This document shows positions 7,628-16,507 of a stretch of 64,000 bases of DNA, in pieces. The stretch is taken from NCBI GenBank assembly GCA_049669185.1, contig JBATKF010000505.1:16745-80744 (forward strand), written 5' to 3'. The notes beneath the pieces were generated by a model. That model saw nothing but the letters and a program-made list of their open reading frames with translations. It did not search any database and was not told where the DNA came from. This stretch comes from Thiosocius sp049669185. Lineage in GTDB: Bacteria; Pseudomonadota; Gammaproteobacteria; Chromatiales; Chromatiaceae. The first letter of the stretch is position 1. Each line of letters begins with the position of its first letter. The position numbers and the translations under genes are program-made.

Positions 7628-9478
7628 TCAGAGGCCGAACCGGGCGCGGGTCTCCGGCGTGATCCGACCGTCGGCCGTCCAGCCGCGCAATGCATAGTAC
7701 TCGGGCAGCATCTGGTCGAGATCGTTGACGCGACCCTGGGCAGGCCCCACGTTGGCCGCCTCCTTGAGCAGGCGCTTCGGCAGGGTGTCCTGGTCCGCGG
7801 TCATACCGGCACGCATATTGAAATCGCGTTCCAGGTTCCAGATGCGTTCACCGACCTCGAGCATGCGGTCGACGCTCCAGTCACCCTCGCAGGCGGCGTC
7901 CACCTGGGGTGCGATGTTCTCCATGCTCCAGGCAAACGTGGTGAATACGCACAGACCGGCGGAATCGACCGCGGCGGTCGCATCCTGGAACGCCTTGACC
8001 AGTTCGGCCTTGCCCTCGGTCACCAGCGGGTCGGTCTTCACCGGGATGCCCAAGACCTCGGAGGCCACTGTGTAGCCCCGCAGATGGCAGGCGCCTCTGT
8101 TCGAGGTCGCATAGGCCAGGCCCATGCCCTGGATGGCGCGCGGGTCGTAGGCCGGGAACTCCTGACCCTTGACCGTCATCGACAGGTCGGGCATGCCGTA
8201 TTTTTCACACAGGCGCTTGGAGCCCAGACCGATATCCCTGCCGAAGCCCTCACCGCGCGCGGTCAGCTCCGCCAGCGTGACCAGCGTGTCGGCCCGGTTG
8301 AAGCTGAGATCGATGCCGCCCGTGTGTTCGGTAGTGATAGCACCGGCCTCGAACAGCTCCATTGCCGCGGCCACGGTGGCGCCGAACGAGATCGGATCCA
8401 TGCCGTCCTCGTTGCACAGGAAGTTCACATAGGTCAACGCGTCGAGATCGTCGACCCCGGTATCGGAGCCGAGTGCCCAGGCGGCCTCGTACTCCAGGCC
8501 ACCGGAGTTGCCCCAGTATTCGGGCTTGTTCTTCACGCTGAAGTGGCCCTTGTCCACCGTCGAGATGCGGCCGCACGCAATGGTGCACCCGAAACAGCCG
8601 GCGTTCGTGGTCAGGTTCGGCTTGCCGTCACTCGCGCGGGGTTCGTGCATCGCCTCGGCGGAGATCTTTTCCGCGCCCTCGAACTGCACCTCGCGCATAT
8701 TGCGCGTCGGCATCGCGCCCATGCCGTTGATCACGTTCATCAGCACCTGCGTTCCGTAAGTCGGCAGGCCCTGGCCGGTGACGGCATTGTCGGCCAGCAC
8801 CTGCTTGCCGGCGTTGACCGCGGCCATGAAGCGCGCCGGATCGGCGATGTTGCCGACGCCCAGGGTGCCGCGCACCGCGACCGCCTTGAGGTTCTTGGAC
8901 GCCATCACGGTACCGACACCGGAACGGCCGGCCGCGCGGTGCAGATCGTTGACCACCGCCGCGTACAGGCAGCCGGCTTCTGCCGAACGGCCGATACAGG
9001 CGACACGCAGCTGCGGATCCTGGTGCTGCCTGTGCAGGATCTCGTCGGCCTCCCACACGGATTTCCCCCAGATCGCCGCCGCCGGGCGCAATTCGGCCCG
9101 GTCGTTTTCGACATAGAGATAGACCGGCTCGGGCGACTGGCCTTCGAAGACGATCATGTCCCAACCGGCGTTCTTCATCTCGGCACCGATGAAGCCGCCC
9201 GAATTCGAGCATGCGACCAGACCGGTCAACGGGCTCTTGGTGATCACCGAGTAGCGCCCACCGGTCGACGCCATAGTGCCGGTCAGCGGACCGGTCGCCA
9301 TGATCAGTTTGTTGTCCGGGCCCAGCGCATCGCAGGCCGGATCGATCTCCTCGGCGAGGTACTTGGTCGCCAGACCGCGTTGACCAAGATAGTCGTTGGC
9401 CCACGCCATATTGAGCGCTTCGGGTACGCAGGTGCCTCGGCTGAGGTCGACGCGCAGTATCTTTCGTGTCCAGGCCAT
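7628..9478 (-). CDS. aorB: tungsten/molybdenum aldehyde:ferredoxin oxidoreductase catalytic subunit
   Basis: A 616-residue AOR-family enzyme that interconverts aldehydes and carboxylic acids using a metal bis-pterin cofactor and one [4Fe-4S] cluster. The cluster ligands are visible as C295, C298, C302 (in GCFGCTIAC) and C510 (in SAGLCVF). The N-terminal family segment GQRGLATKYL and pterin-binding residues around GRSGVGTVMASKNLKAV and ATSNRGACHLRG are present. Length is normal for the family. It lies between the ferredoxin subunit (16 bases upstream) and the FAD subunit, so the enzyme is likely the three-subunit mesophilic type that can use NAD. Tungsten versus molybdenum cannot be read from sequence. 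No signal peptide; cytoplasmic. Confidence 0.9.
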   Translation of the reverse strand: MAWTRKILRVDLSRGTCVPEALNMAWANDYLGQRGLATKYLAEEIDPACDALGPDNKLIMATGPLTGTMASTGGRYSVITKSPLTGLVACSNSGGFIGAEMKNAGWDMIVFEGQSPEPVYLYVENDRAELRPAAAIWGKSVWEADEILHRQHQDPQLRVACIGRSAEAGCLYAAVVNDLHRAAGRSGVGTVMASKNLKAVAVRGTLGVGNIADPARFMAAVNAGKQVLADNAVTGQGLPTYGTQVLMNVINGMGAMPTRNMREVQFEGAEKISAEAMHEPRASDGKPNLTTNAGCFGCTIACGRISTVDKGHFSVKNKPEYWGNSGGLEYEAAWALGSDTGVDDLDALTYVNFLCNEDGMDPISFGATVAAAMELFEAGAITTEHTGGIDLSFNRADTLVTLAELTARGEGFGRDIGLGSKRLCEKYGMPDLSMTVKGQEFPAYDPRAIQGMGLAYATSNRGACHLRGYTVASEVLGIPVKTDPLVTEGKAELVKAFQDATAAVDSAGLCVFTTFAWSMENIAPQVDAACEGDWSVDRMLEVGERIWNLERDFNMRAGMTADQDTLPKRLLKEAANVGPAQGRVNDLDQMLPEYYALRGWTADGRITPETRARFGL

Positions 9479-9493
9479 GTCGTCTTCCTCCAG

Positions 9494-9967
9494 TTAACCG
9501 GCGCTGCCGGCCAGGCTCTGCTGGGCGTAGGCGCGCATCCTGTCGAGCCCGGTCCAGTCCGCGTCGACATAGACGATCGCCGCGGTCGGGCAGGCCTGGG
9601 CGCAGGCCGGGTCGCCGCCGCACAGATCACACTTGATCACCTTGCCGGTCGCCGAGTTGTAGTTGACCGTGCCGAAGGGACAGGCAATGGTGCAGACCTT
9701 GCAACCCACGCAGCGCGCGTCGACTATCACCTTGGCGCCGGTCGCCGCGTCTACCTGGATGGCATCCACCGGACAGGCCTTCTGACACCACGCCTCGGCA
9801 CATTGGGTACAGGTGTAGGGTGCAAACCGTCCCTCATGGTGAAAGGTGAACACCTTTATCCGCGACTTGGCGGGATTGAAGATGCCCTCGTTTTCATACG
9901 AGCAGGCCATTTCACATTGCAGGCAACCGGTGCATTTTCCGGGGTCGATATGCAGGGATCGCTGCAT
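9494..9967 (-). CDS. aorA: polyferredoxin subunit with four [4Fe-4S] clusters (AorA-like)
   Basis: A 157-residue protein with 16 cysteines in four groups: CTGCLQCEMAC, CTQCAEAWCQKACP, CVGCKVCTIACP and CDLCGGDPACAQACP. This arrangement binds four [4Fe-4S] clusters, as in the small subunits of CISM enzymes and in AorA of Aromatoleum. It is the first gene of the leftward aor operon and should carry electrons between the catalytic subunit and the FAD subunit. Its start at 9967 has GGAGG about 9 bases upstream. Confidence 0.9.
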   Translation of the reverse strand: MQRSLHIDPGKCTGCLQCEMACSYENEGIFNPAKSRIKVFTFHHEGRFAPYTCTQCAEAWCQKACPVDAIQVDAATGAKVIVDARCVGCKVCTIACPFGTVNYNSATGKVIKCDLCGGDPACAQACPTAAIVYVDADWTGLDRMRAYAQQSLAGSAG

Positions 9968-10034
9968 CGGGAAACCTCCTGTGTCGGGTGATAGGGCGCG
10001 TTGACCGCGCTTCTGATTGAGATTTGTAGGTTAA

Positions 10035-10062
10035 TATTTAGCAGCCCTGCCGCCGAGTGCAA
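10035..10062 (-). promoter_or_regulatory. candidate sigma-70 promoter of the aor operon
   Basis: Read on the minus strand, TTGCAC (10062-10057) and TAAATA (10040-10035) are separated by 16 bases. Transcription would start near 10028, about 60 bases before the ferredoxin gene. The MITE-like element begins 24 bases upstream of the -35 box. The match is reasonable but unproved. Confidence 0.35.
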
Positions 10063-10085
10063 TTCGCGGGCAGGCTTTTCGAGGA

Positions 10086-10250
10086 TAGCAGCCTGTCGGA
10101 CTTAACCGTCTGCGACGAAAAACACTGGGAGCGAGTCAAATCAGGTTATCGTCTGAGGAGACTAGCCCAGCTATTTGATTAAAGAGGATAAGCGGAGTTG
10201 ATCGCTATCCAGGGATTTGCAGCCAAAGCGCTAAGTCCGACAGGCTGCTA
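10086..10250. mobile_element. 165-bp MITE-like element (family A)
   Basis: The two ends are inverted copies: TAGCAGCCTGTCGGACTTA at the left (10086) and its complement at the right (ending 10250), with only one mismatch over 21 bases. The inside holds no open frame of note. The terminal TA/TA could be a target duplication, as in IS630/Tc1-type insertion. Such short elements with matched ends and no transposase are moved in trans by a related insertion sequence, none of which lies in this window. It separates the aor operon promoter from the sucrose operon. Confidence 0.7.
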
Positions 10251-10578
10251 GCACCCACCCACGGCGGAGTCGGTCTCCGGACAGCGCGGGCCGTCGCGCG
10301 GCGTCCCATCAGACGCCACGGCCAATCCAGGCTTTCCCCCGCAATCGCCAGGGTATTGCCCGCATTCCGCTGCGCGGCGTTGACCATAGCCTGCGCATTC
10401 TCGCCGTGCACCATTTGCGTTTCCTCGGCATACTGGACCTCGATTCGCCCCTTGCAGGCCGATGCGAGCGGGTTGGCAGGCCGCGGCGATTTTTCCAGAA
10501 TGGTGCCTGACGCCATCAATCAATAAGCGGCGGGATAGGCCCGTTTTTCACGTCGCAGAAGACCATCGACCTACCTCT
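10251..10578. other. gene-free stretch between the MITE and the sucrose operon
   Basis: These 328 bases hold no recognisable gene. A leftward frame (10519 to 10205) runs into the MITE and ends inside it; it may be the remains of a small gene interrupted by the element, but its protein resembles nothing I know. I see no clear promoter for the sucrose operon, although it must lie here or just upstream. Confidence 0.3.
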
Positions 10579-12729
10579 ATGACCCAGCGATCCGACGGAC
10601 ACTATCTCCTTCTTCTCAGCATTCACGGGCTTATCCGCGGCCAGGACCTCGAGTTGGGTCGTGACGCCGATACCGGCGGACAGACCAAATACGTCGTCGA
10701 CCTGGCCAGGGCAGTGGCCGCACATCCCGACGTGGAGCGTATCGATCTGGTGACCCGTCGCGTGGATGACCCCGGCGTCAGCGACGACTACGCCGTTCCG
10801 ATCGAACCCCTCTCAGACAAGGCACGGATTATCCGCATCGACGCCGGACCCCCGGAGTACATCCGCAAAGAACAGCTGTGGGATCACCTCGACAGCTTCG
10901 TGGACAACCTGGCCGATTGGCTGCGCAAAGAGCCACGAATGCCCGATCTGGTCCACAGCCACTACGCCGACGCCGGCTATGTCGGCGTGCGCCTGGGCCA
11001 CCACTTGGGGATCCCGCTGGTACACACCGGCCATTCGCTGGGGCGTGACAAGCGCAAGCGGCTATTGGCGCGCGGTCTGTCCAGGGACGAGATCGAGAAG
11101 ACCTACAACATCGAGCGACGCATCGACGCCGAGGAAGAGGTGCTGGCGAATGCCGAGCTGGTGATCACCAGCACCCACAATGAGATCGAACAGCAGTACG
11201 GGCTTTACAACTACTACGATCCTGCACGCATGGCCGTGATTCCTCCGGGTACCGACCTGGTGCAGTTCCACCCGCCGACGAACGAAAAGCCACCCGCCTT
11301 CGCCAGCCAGGTAAACCGCTTCCTGGCCGACCCGGATAAACCACTGATCCTGGCACTGTCGCGGCCGGACGAGCGCAAGAACATCCTCACGCTGATCGAG
11401 GCCTATGGCGAGTCACAGCCCTTGCGGCAGGCGGCCAATCTGCTGATCGTCGCGGGCAATCGCGACGATATCCGCGACATGGACAGCGGTGCGCAGCGCG
11501 TGATGACCAATATCCTGCTGCTGATCGACACCTATGATCTGTATGGCAGGGTAGCGGTCCCCAAGAGCCACCGTGCCAATGAGGTGCCCGAAATCTATCG
11601 TCTGGCCGCGTCGAGCGCCGGCGTATTCATCAACCCGGCATTGACCGAGCCCTTTGGGCTGACGCTGCTCGAGGCCGCCGCCAGCGGCCTGCCGGTGGTG
11701 GCTACCGAGAACGGGGGCCCAGTAGACATCATCGCGAACTGCCGCAACGGGGAATTGATCGATCCACTCGACAAGCAGGCGATCACCGAGGCCCTGCTGA
11801 AACTCTTGCGCGACCATGACGCCTGGTCGGCCGCCGCACGCAACGGCATCGAGGGGGTGGGTCGTCACTATTCATGGCCGGCGCATGCCGAGGCCTATCT
11901 GGCCAAGATTCGTGACCTCGATACGGGTTATGCCCCGCTGCCCAGGGAACGCACGACGTCACGCACGCTGCGCTACCGCGATCGTGCGATCTTCAGCGAT
12001 CTCGACCAGAACCTGATCGGCGATCCCGGTGCCCTGCAGCGCTTCGTCGAGGTGATGCACGAAAACCGCAAATGCGTCACCTTTGGCATCGCGACCGGTC
12101 GACGCATCGATTCGGCCTTGGCGTTGATGAAGAAGCAGGGCATCCCGGCCCCGGACGTGCTGATCAGCAGCCTGGGGACACGTATCCATTACGGACAGTC
12201 CCTGAACGAAGACGACTACTGGGCGGATCACATCGATCACGACTGGAATCCCCAGCAGGTGCGCCGTGCGCTGGCGGAGCTGCCTGGGTTAACGCCGCAA
12301 CCCAAGAACGAACAGACGCCGTACAAGCTCTCGTACTACTATGACCCACAGACGGCACCGTCGGTCGAAGACATCATCGCCCTGCTTCGCCAGAAGGACC
12401 TGACGGTCAATGTGATGTCCTCGTTCGGCCAGTTTCTCGATATCGTGCCTTCGCGCGCCTCGAAAGGCCAAGCGTTGCGCTACTTGTCGCAGCGCCTGAG
12501 CATTCCGCTCGAGAACACCCTCGCCGTCGGCGGCTCGGGCAGTGATGAAGATATGATGCGCGGCAATACCCTGGCCGTCGTGGTCGCCAATCGCCACCAT
12601 GAAGAGCTTTCTCAGCTGGTCGATCAGGAGCGGATCTATTTCGCTGCCAGGCCCTATGCGTCCGGTATCCTCGAGGCAATCGACCATTACGATTTCTTCA
12701 ATGCCTGTGATGTCCCGCGAGATTCCTAG
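10579..12729 (+). CDS. sps: sucrose-phosphate synthase with degenerate C-terminal phosphatase-like domain
   Basis: A 716-residue enzyme that joins UDP-glucose and fructose-6-phosphate to sucrose-6-phosphate. The N-terminal GT4 glycosyltransferase carries the SPS hallmark HGLIRGQ followed by DADTGGQTKYVVDLA, and the EX7E segment EPFGLTLLEAAASGLP. A HAD domain follows from about residue 470: the nucleophile motif SDLDQN (D474, D476) is kept, but the last motif reads GGSGSDED (651-658) where active phosphatases have GDSGND. The domain is therefore probably non-catalytic, and the next gene supplies the phosphatase. The ATG at 10579 gives the family's usual start; an in-frame ATG 117 bases upstream would add an atypical leader. 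First gene of an apparent sps-spp-fruK-ams operon for osmoprotective sucrose. Confidence 0.92.
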   Translation: MTQRSDGHYLLLLSIHGLIRGQDLELGRDADTGGQTKYVVDLARAVAAHPDVERIDLVTRRVDDPGVSDDYAVPIEPLSDKARIIRIDAGPPEYIRKEQLWDHLDSFVDNLADWLRKEPRMPDLVHSHYADAGYVGVRLGHHLGIPLVHTGHSLGRDKRKRLLARGLSRDEIEKTYNIERRIDAEEEVLANAELVITSTHNEIEQQYGLYNYYDPARMAVIPPGTDLVQFHPPTNEKPPAFASQVNRFLADPDKPLILALSRPDERKNILTLIEAYGESQPLRQAANLLIVAGNRDDIRDMDSGAQRVMTNILLLIDTYDLYGRVAVPKSHRANEVPEIYRLAASSAGVFINPALTEPFGLTLLEAAASGLPVVATENGGPVDIIANCRNGELIDPLDKQAITEALLKLLRDHDAWSAAARNGIEGVGRHYSWPAHAEAYLAKIRDLDTGYAPLPRERTTSRTLRYRDRAIFSDLDQNLIGDPGALQRFVEVMHENRKCVTFGIATGRRIDSALALMKKQGIPAPDVLISSLGTRIHYGQSLNEDDYWADHIDHDWNPQQVRRALAELPGLTPQPKNEQTPYKLSYYYDPQTAPSVEDIIALLRQKDLTVNVMSSFGQFLDIVPSRASKGQALRYLSQRLSIPLENTLAVGGSGSDEDMMRGNTLAVVVANRHHEELSQLVDQERIYFAARPYASGILEAIDHYDFFNACDVPRDS

Positions 12730-12731
12730 CC

Positions 12732-13583
12732 GTGCCGCTGCTCATTTGTACCGATCTCGACAGGACGCTGATACCTAATGGGCCTCAGTCGGAATCGCCG
12801 GCGGCGCGCGAGCACTTCGCGGTGCTGGCGGGACATCCTGAGGTGACTGTCGCCTTCGTTACCGGGCGGCATCGTGCGCTGGTCGATCAGGCAATCAACA
12901 ACTACCGCCTGCCGCGGCCGGACTTTGTGATCGGCGACGTCGGTACCACCGTCTATCAACTAGGGTCTGCAGGAGACTGGGTACGGCAAGCCGCCTGGGA
13001 GCGGGAGATCGCGCAGGACTGGGGCGGTCGGACCCGTGCGGACATTAGGTCCCTATTGGTCGACCTGCCGGCAATCCGGCCGCAGGAGACCGCCAAACAG
13101 AATAATTACAAGCTCAGCTACTATGTGCCGCTGCACAGCGACCGCGACAGCCTGTCGAAACGCATCGAAGACCGACTGCGCGCGCACGGCGTCAATGCGC
13201 GCCTGATCTGGAGCGTCGACGAACCTGCCGGCGTCGGACTGCTCGATGTGGTGCCGGCACGGGCCTCGAAATACCATGCGATCGAGGCGCTGATCGCCAC
13301 CTACGGGTTTAGCCGTGACGACACCGTGTTTTGCGGCGACAGCGGTAACGATATCGAGGTACTCGCCAGCCCCATCCCGGCGGTGCTGGTCGCCAACTGT
13401 CAGCCACAGGTGCGCGAGCTGGCGACACGCCTGGCGCGCGAACGCGGGTGTGCCGATTGCCTGTATGTCGCGCGGGGCGGCTTCATGGGCATGAACGGCA
13501 ACTACGGTGCAGGTATGCTCGAGGGCATCGCTCACTACCATCCGCACAGTGTCGAATGGATGGGGTTCGGAGACGAGGGATGA
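12732..13583 (+). CDS. spp: sucrose-6-phosphate phosphatase
   Basis: A 283-residue HAD-superfamily enzyme that removes phosphate from sucrose-6-phosphate to give sucrose. Motif I (CTDLDRTLI) has both aspartates, motif II is FVTGR, the cap contains KLSYYVP, and motif IV is CGDSGNDIEVL, all intact, in contrast with the degenerate HAD domain of the synthase upstream. The GTG start lies 2 bases after the synthase stop codon, so the two are likely translated together. Length fits dedicated SPP enzymes (about 250-280). Cytoplasmic. Confidence 0.9.
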   Translation: MPLLICTDLDRTLIPNGPQSESPAAREHFAVLAGHPEVTVAFVTGRHRALVDQAINNYRLPRPDFVIGDVGTTVYQLGSAGDWVRQAAWEREIAQDWGGRTRADIRSLLVDLPAIRPQETAKQNNYKLSYYVPLHSDRDSLSKRIEDRLRAHGVNARLIWSVDEPAGVGLLDVVPARASKYHAIEALIATYGFSRDDTVFCGDSGNDIEVLASPIPAVLVANCQPQVRELATRLARERGCADCLYVARGGFMGMNGNYGAGMLEGIAHYHPHSVEWMGFGDEG

Positions 13584-13639
13584 ACCCAGGTGATGCGCTG
13601 AGCGCAGCCGCTTAAAGAATGTTTGATCAGGACAATACA

Positions 13640-14530
13640 GTGAGCACCAAGACAGGCCGCCTGTGCGTTTTCGGTGAGGTATTATTCGATCGATTTCCGG
13701 ACGGCAAGCGGGTGCTTGGCGGCGCGCCCTTCAATGTCGCCTGGCACCTTCAGGCATTCGGTCAGGCACCGTTTTTCGTGAGTCGCATCGGCGCCGACCG
13801 CGAAGGTGACAGCATTCGCGACGCCATGCGGGACTGGGGTATGGACCTTGCCGGCCTGCAGACCGACAGCACGCATCCGACAGGGCGTGTCGATGTAAAG
13901 ATCACTGCGGGTGAACCCAGCTATGACATCGTGCACCCCTGCGCCTATGACGCCATCACGCCGCCGGCCGCGGCGCCGCAGTGTCGCCTGCTTTATCACG
14001 GCAGCCTTGCGCTGCGGTCTCCTATCTCGCGCAGTGCCTTGCAGCACCTGCTCGCATGTCACCCGGAAACCGTATTCGTCGACGTCAATCTGCGCCCACC
14101 CTGGTGGCACCGCGACGACGTGTTGGCCATGCTCGACAAGGCGGACTGGGTGAAGCTCAACGGCGACGAATTGCTGAAGCTGACAGCGCTCGAAGGCCTG
14201 CCCCAGGATGGCGCAGCCGGATTTCTAGAGCGCCACGGCCTCAGGGGTCTGGTACTGACCCACGGGTCCCGCGGCGCCGAGGTGCTGACTGCCTCGGGCG
14301 AACGCTGTACTGTGACGCCCGATGCCAAGGTCGAGGTGGTGGATACCGTTGGTGCGGGCGACGCCTTCGCCTCGGTGATCATCCTGGGTCTGACCCAGGG
14401 TTGGCCCATGGCGCTGATGCTGCAGCGTGCCCAGGCCTTTGCATCCCGGCTGGTCGGCAATCGGGGTGCCACGCTGCACGACCCGGCGTTGTACAAACCC
14501 TTTATCGACGACTGGAGATTCACGGTCTAG
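13640..14530 (+). CDS. fruK: PfkB-family fructokinase
   Basis: A ribokinase/PfkB-family sugar kinase of about 296 residues. It shows the N-terminal substrate segment VLGGAPFNVAWHL and the C-terminal ATP/anion-hole motif DTVGAGDAF with its catalytic aspartate. In this operon it should phosphorylate the fructose released by the amylosucrase downstream, recycling it to fructose-6-phosphate for the synthase. The GTG at 13640 is preferred because AGGA lies 7 bases upstream; an ATG at 13619 in the same frame has a weaker site. The gene is 56 bases after spp and 12 bases before the amylosucrase gene. Exact sugar is inferred from context. Confidence 0.85.
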   Translation: MSTKTGRLCVFGEVLFDRFPDGKRVLGGAPFNVAWHLQAFGQAPFFVSRIGADREGDSIRDAMRDWGMDLAGLQTDSTHPTGRVDVKITAGEPSYDIVHPCAYDAITPPAAAPQCRLLYHGSLALRSPISRSALQHLLACHPETVFVDVNLRPPWWHRDDVLAMLDKADWVKLNGDELLKLTALEGLPQDGAAGFLERHGLRGLVLTHGSRGAEVLTASGERCTVTPDAKVEVVDTVGAGDAFASVIILGLTQGWPMALMLQRAQAFASRLVGNRGATLHDPALYKPFIDDWRFTV

Positions 14531-14542
14531 CCTGAAGCCCCT

Positions 14543-16507
14543 ATGTACGAACAGGTATCCCACTCTCTGCTGAATAAGATCCTCGATGAGCTAAAGCCAG
14601 AGATCCGCAAGCAAGACCTGCGGCATTTCTATACCCGCCTGGGCGCCAATTTCTATGCCATCTATTCGCTGTTCCACCACCTCTACGGCCAGCGTGATGA
14701 CTTCGAGCAGCAGATGGTGAATCTCGTCGAGGTGATGGCGCGCCAGTACATCAAGCGCGATGACGATCTCAAGCAGAGCGATATCGAGCGTGAGCAGAAC
14801 CATAACTGGTTTCTCAGTCAGCAGTGGGTCGGTATGGCGCTTTACGTGGACGGCTTCGCCGGTGATCTGACCGGCGTGAAGGCACATCTCGGCTATCTAC
14901 AGGACCTCGGCGTCAACATGTTGCACCTGATGCCGATATTGCGCTGCCCGGCGGGCGCCAGTGACGGCGGCTACGCGGTCAGCGATTTTCGCAACATCGA
15001 TGCGCGCGTCGGCACCCTCGAACAACTGCGCGAGCTGGCAGGCAATATGCGGGTGCGCGACATGCTGCTCACGCTCGACGTCGTAGTGAATCACACATCG
15101 GACGAGCACGAGTGGGCGCAGCGCGCACGCAACGGGGAGAAGAAGTACGAGGATTACTATTACATCTTCCGCGACCGCAATATCCCGGACATGTTCGAGG
15201 AGACGATGCCGGAGATCTTCCCGGAGACCGCACCCGGCAACTTCACCTTCGACGAGACCATGAACAAGTGGGTGATGACGGTCTTCAACGACTACCAATG
15301 GGACCTGAACTACAGCAATCCGGCGGTATTCATCGAGATGGTCGACATCATCCTGTTCTGGGCCAACCAGGGTGCGGATATCGTGCGGCTCGACGCGGTT
15401 GCCTTTCTGTGGAAGAAGATCGGCACCACCTGTCAAAATGAGCGCGAGGCACACCTTATCCTGCAGCTGATGAAAGACTGCAGCCAAGTGACCGCCCCCG
15501 GCGTGTTGTTCATCGCCGAGGCCATCGTAGCCCCGGTCGAGATCATCAAATACTTTGGCGAGGATGCAGTGATCGCCAAGGAGTGCGAGATCGCCTACAA
15601 CGCCACCTTCATGGCCTTGCTGTGGGAGGCCGTCGCGACCAAGAACGCCAAGCTGCTCGATCAGGGGATCCGCAGCCTGCCCGACAAACTGGATCGCGCC
15701 ACCTGGCTCAATTACGTGCGCTGCCACGACGACATCGGCCTGGGCTTCGACGACACCGATATCATCAAGGCCGGTTACGATCCCTATGCCCATAGGCGCT
15801 TCCTGGTCGAGTATTTCACCGGCGTCTACGATGCCTCGACGGCCCGCGGGCAGCCGTTCGGCGTCAATTACAAGACGGGTGACGCGCGCATCTCGGGGTC
15901 TCTTGCGTCCCTGGTAGGCCTGGAGTCGGCATTAGAGGGTGGCGACGAGGCCGCGATCCAGCGCAGCATCGATATCATACTGCTGCTGCACAGCATGATC
16001 ATGTCGTTCGGCGGCATCCCGCTGCTGTACTACGGCGACGAAATCGGCAATCTCAACGACTGCACCTTTCTCCAGGACGAGAGCAAGGCGCGTGACAACC
16101 GCTGGATGCACCGTCCGCGCATCGACTGGTCCAAGGCAGAACTGCGCAATCAACACGGCAGCGTGGAGCAGCGGATCTTTTTCGGCCTGCAGAAAATGAT
16201 TGCGGTGCGCAAAAGCACCGCGGCATTCGCCGACTACAACAATCGCTGGCTGATAGAGACCGGCAACCCGCACCTGTTTGTGTTCATGCGCAACAATCCG
16301 TTTCAACTCAACGACAGCGTGTTAGTGGTCGGCAACTTCGACGCCGCGCCGCAATCGTTGACGCTGAGCGATCTGAGCAACCGTGGCCACTTCGAATATG
16401 GACAGCTATTCGACCTCTGCTCCGGCGAGTCGCCGCAGCAGTTCAATGATCAACTGGTGGTACCCCCACACCGTTTTTATTGGCTGACCGACCATCGGCT
16501 TTCCTAA
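14543..16507 (+). CDS. ams: amylosucrase (GH13)
   Basis: A 654-residue glycoside hydrolase family 13 enzyme close in length to known amylosucrases (about 630-650). An N-terminal helical domain (about 1-95) precedes the barrel. The catalytic residues are visible: nucleophile D284 in DIVRLDAVAFLW, acid/base E326 in LFIAEAI, and transition-state D396 in RCHDDIGLGF; region I is LDVVVNH. They sit close to D286, E328 and D393 of the Neisseria enzyme. Amylosucrase splits sucrose and builds alpha-1,4-glucan, releasing fructose, so it can drain the sucrose pool when salt stress ends. It ends the operon and overlaps the convergent uup gene by 4 bases. Sucrose phosphorylase is a less likely alternative. 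Confidence 0.9.
   Translation: MYEQVSHSLLNKILDELKPEIRKQDLRHFYTRLGANFYAIYSLFHHLYGQRDDFEQQMVNLVEVMARQYIKRDDDLKQSDIEREQNHNWFLSQQWVGMALYVDGFAGDLTGVKAHLGYLQDLGVNMLHLMPILRCPAGASDGGYAVSDFRNIDARVGTLEQLRELAGNMRVRDMLLTLDVVVNHTSDEHEWAQRARNGEKKYEDYYYIFRDRNIPDMFEETMPEIFPETAPGNFTFDETMNKWVMTVFNDYQWDLNYSNPAVFIEMVDIILFWANQGADIVRLDAVAFLWKKIGTTCQNEREAHLILQLMKDCSQVTAPGVLFIAEAIVAPVEIIKYFGEDAVIAKECEIAYNATFMALLWEAVATKNAKLLDQGIRSLPDKLDRATWLNYVRCHDDIGLGFDDTDIIKAGYDPYAHRRFLVEYFTGVYDASTARGQPFGVNYKTGDARISGSLASLVGLESALEGGDEAAIQRSIDIILLLHSMIMSFGGIPLLYYGDEIGNLNDCTFLQDESKARDNRWMHRPRIDWSKAELRNQHGSVEQRIFFGLQKMIAVRKSTAAFADYNNRWLIETGNPHLFVFMRNNPFQLNDSVLVVGNFDAAPQSLTLSDLSNRGHFEYGQLFDLCSGESPQQFNDQLVVPPHRFYWLTDHRLS

Noticed and set aside
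8084..9991. A 635-codon rightward frame opposite the aldehyde oxidoreductase
   Set aside because: The protein is His/Arg/Gly-rich without domain features; the opposite strand encodes the AOR subunit and ferredoxin with complete cysteine motifs.
10205..10519. A 104-codon leftward frame overlapping the family A element
   Set aside because: Its end is made of element sequence and the rest matches nothing I know; at best a broken gene, so not called as a CDS.
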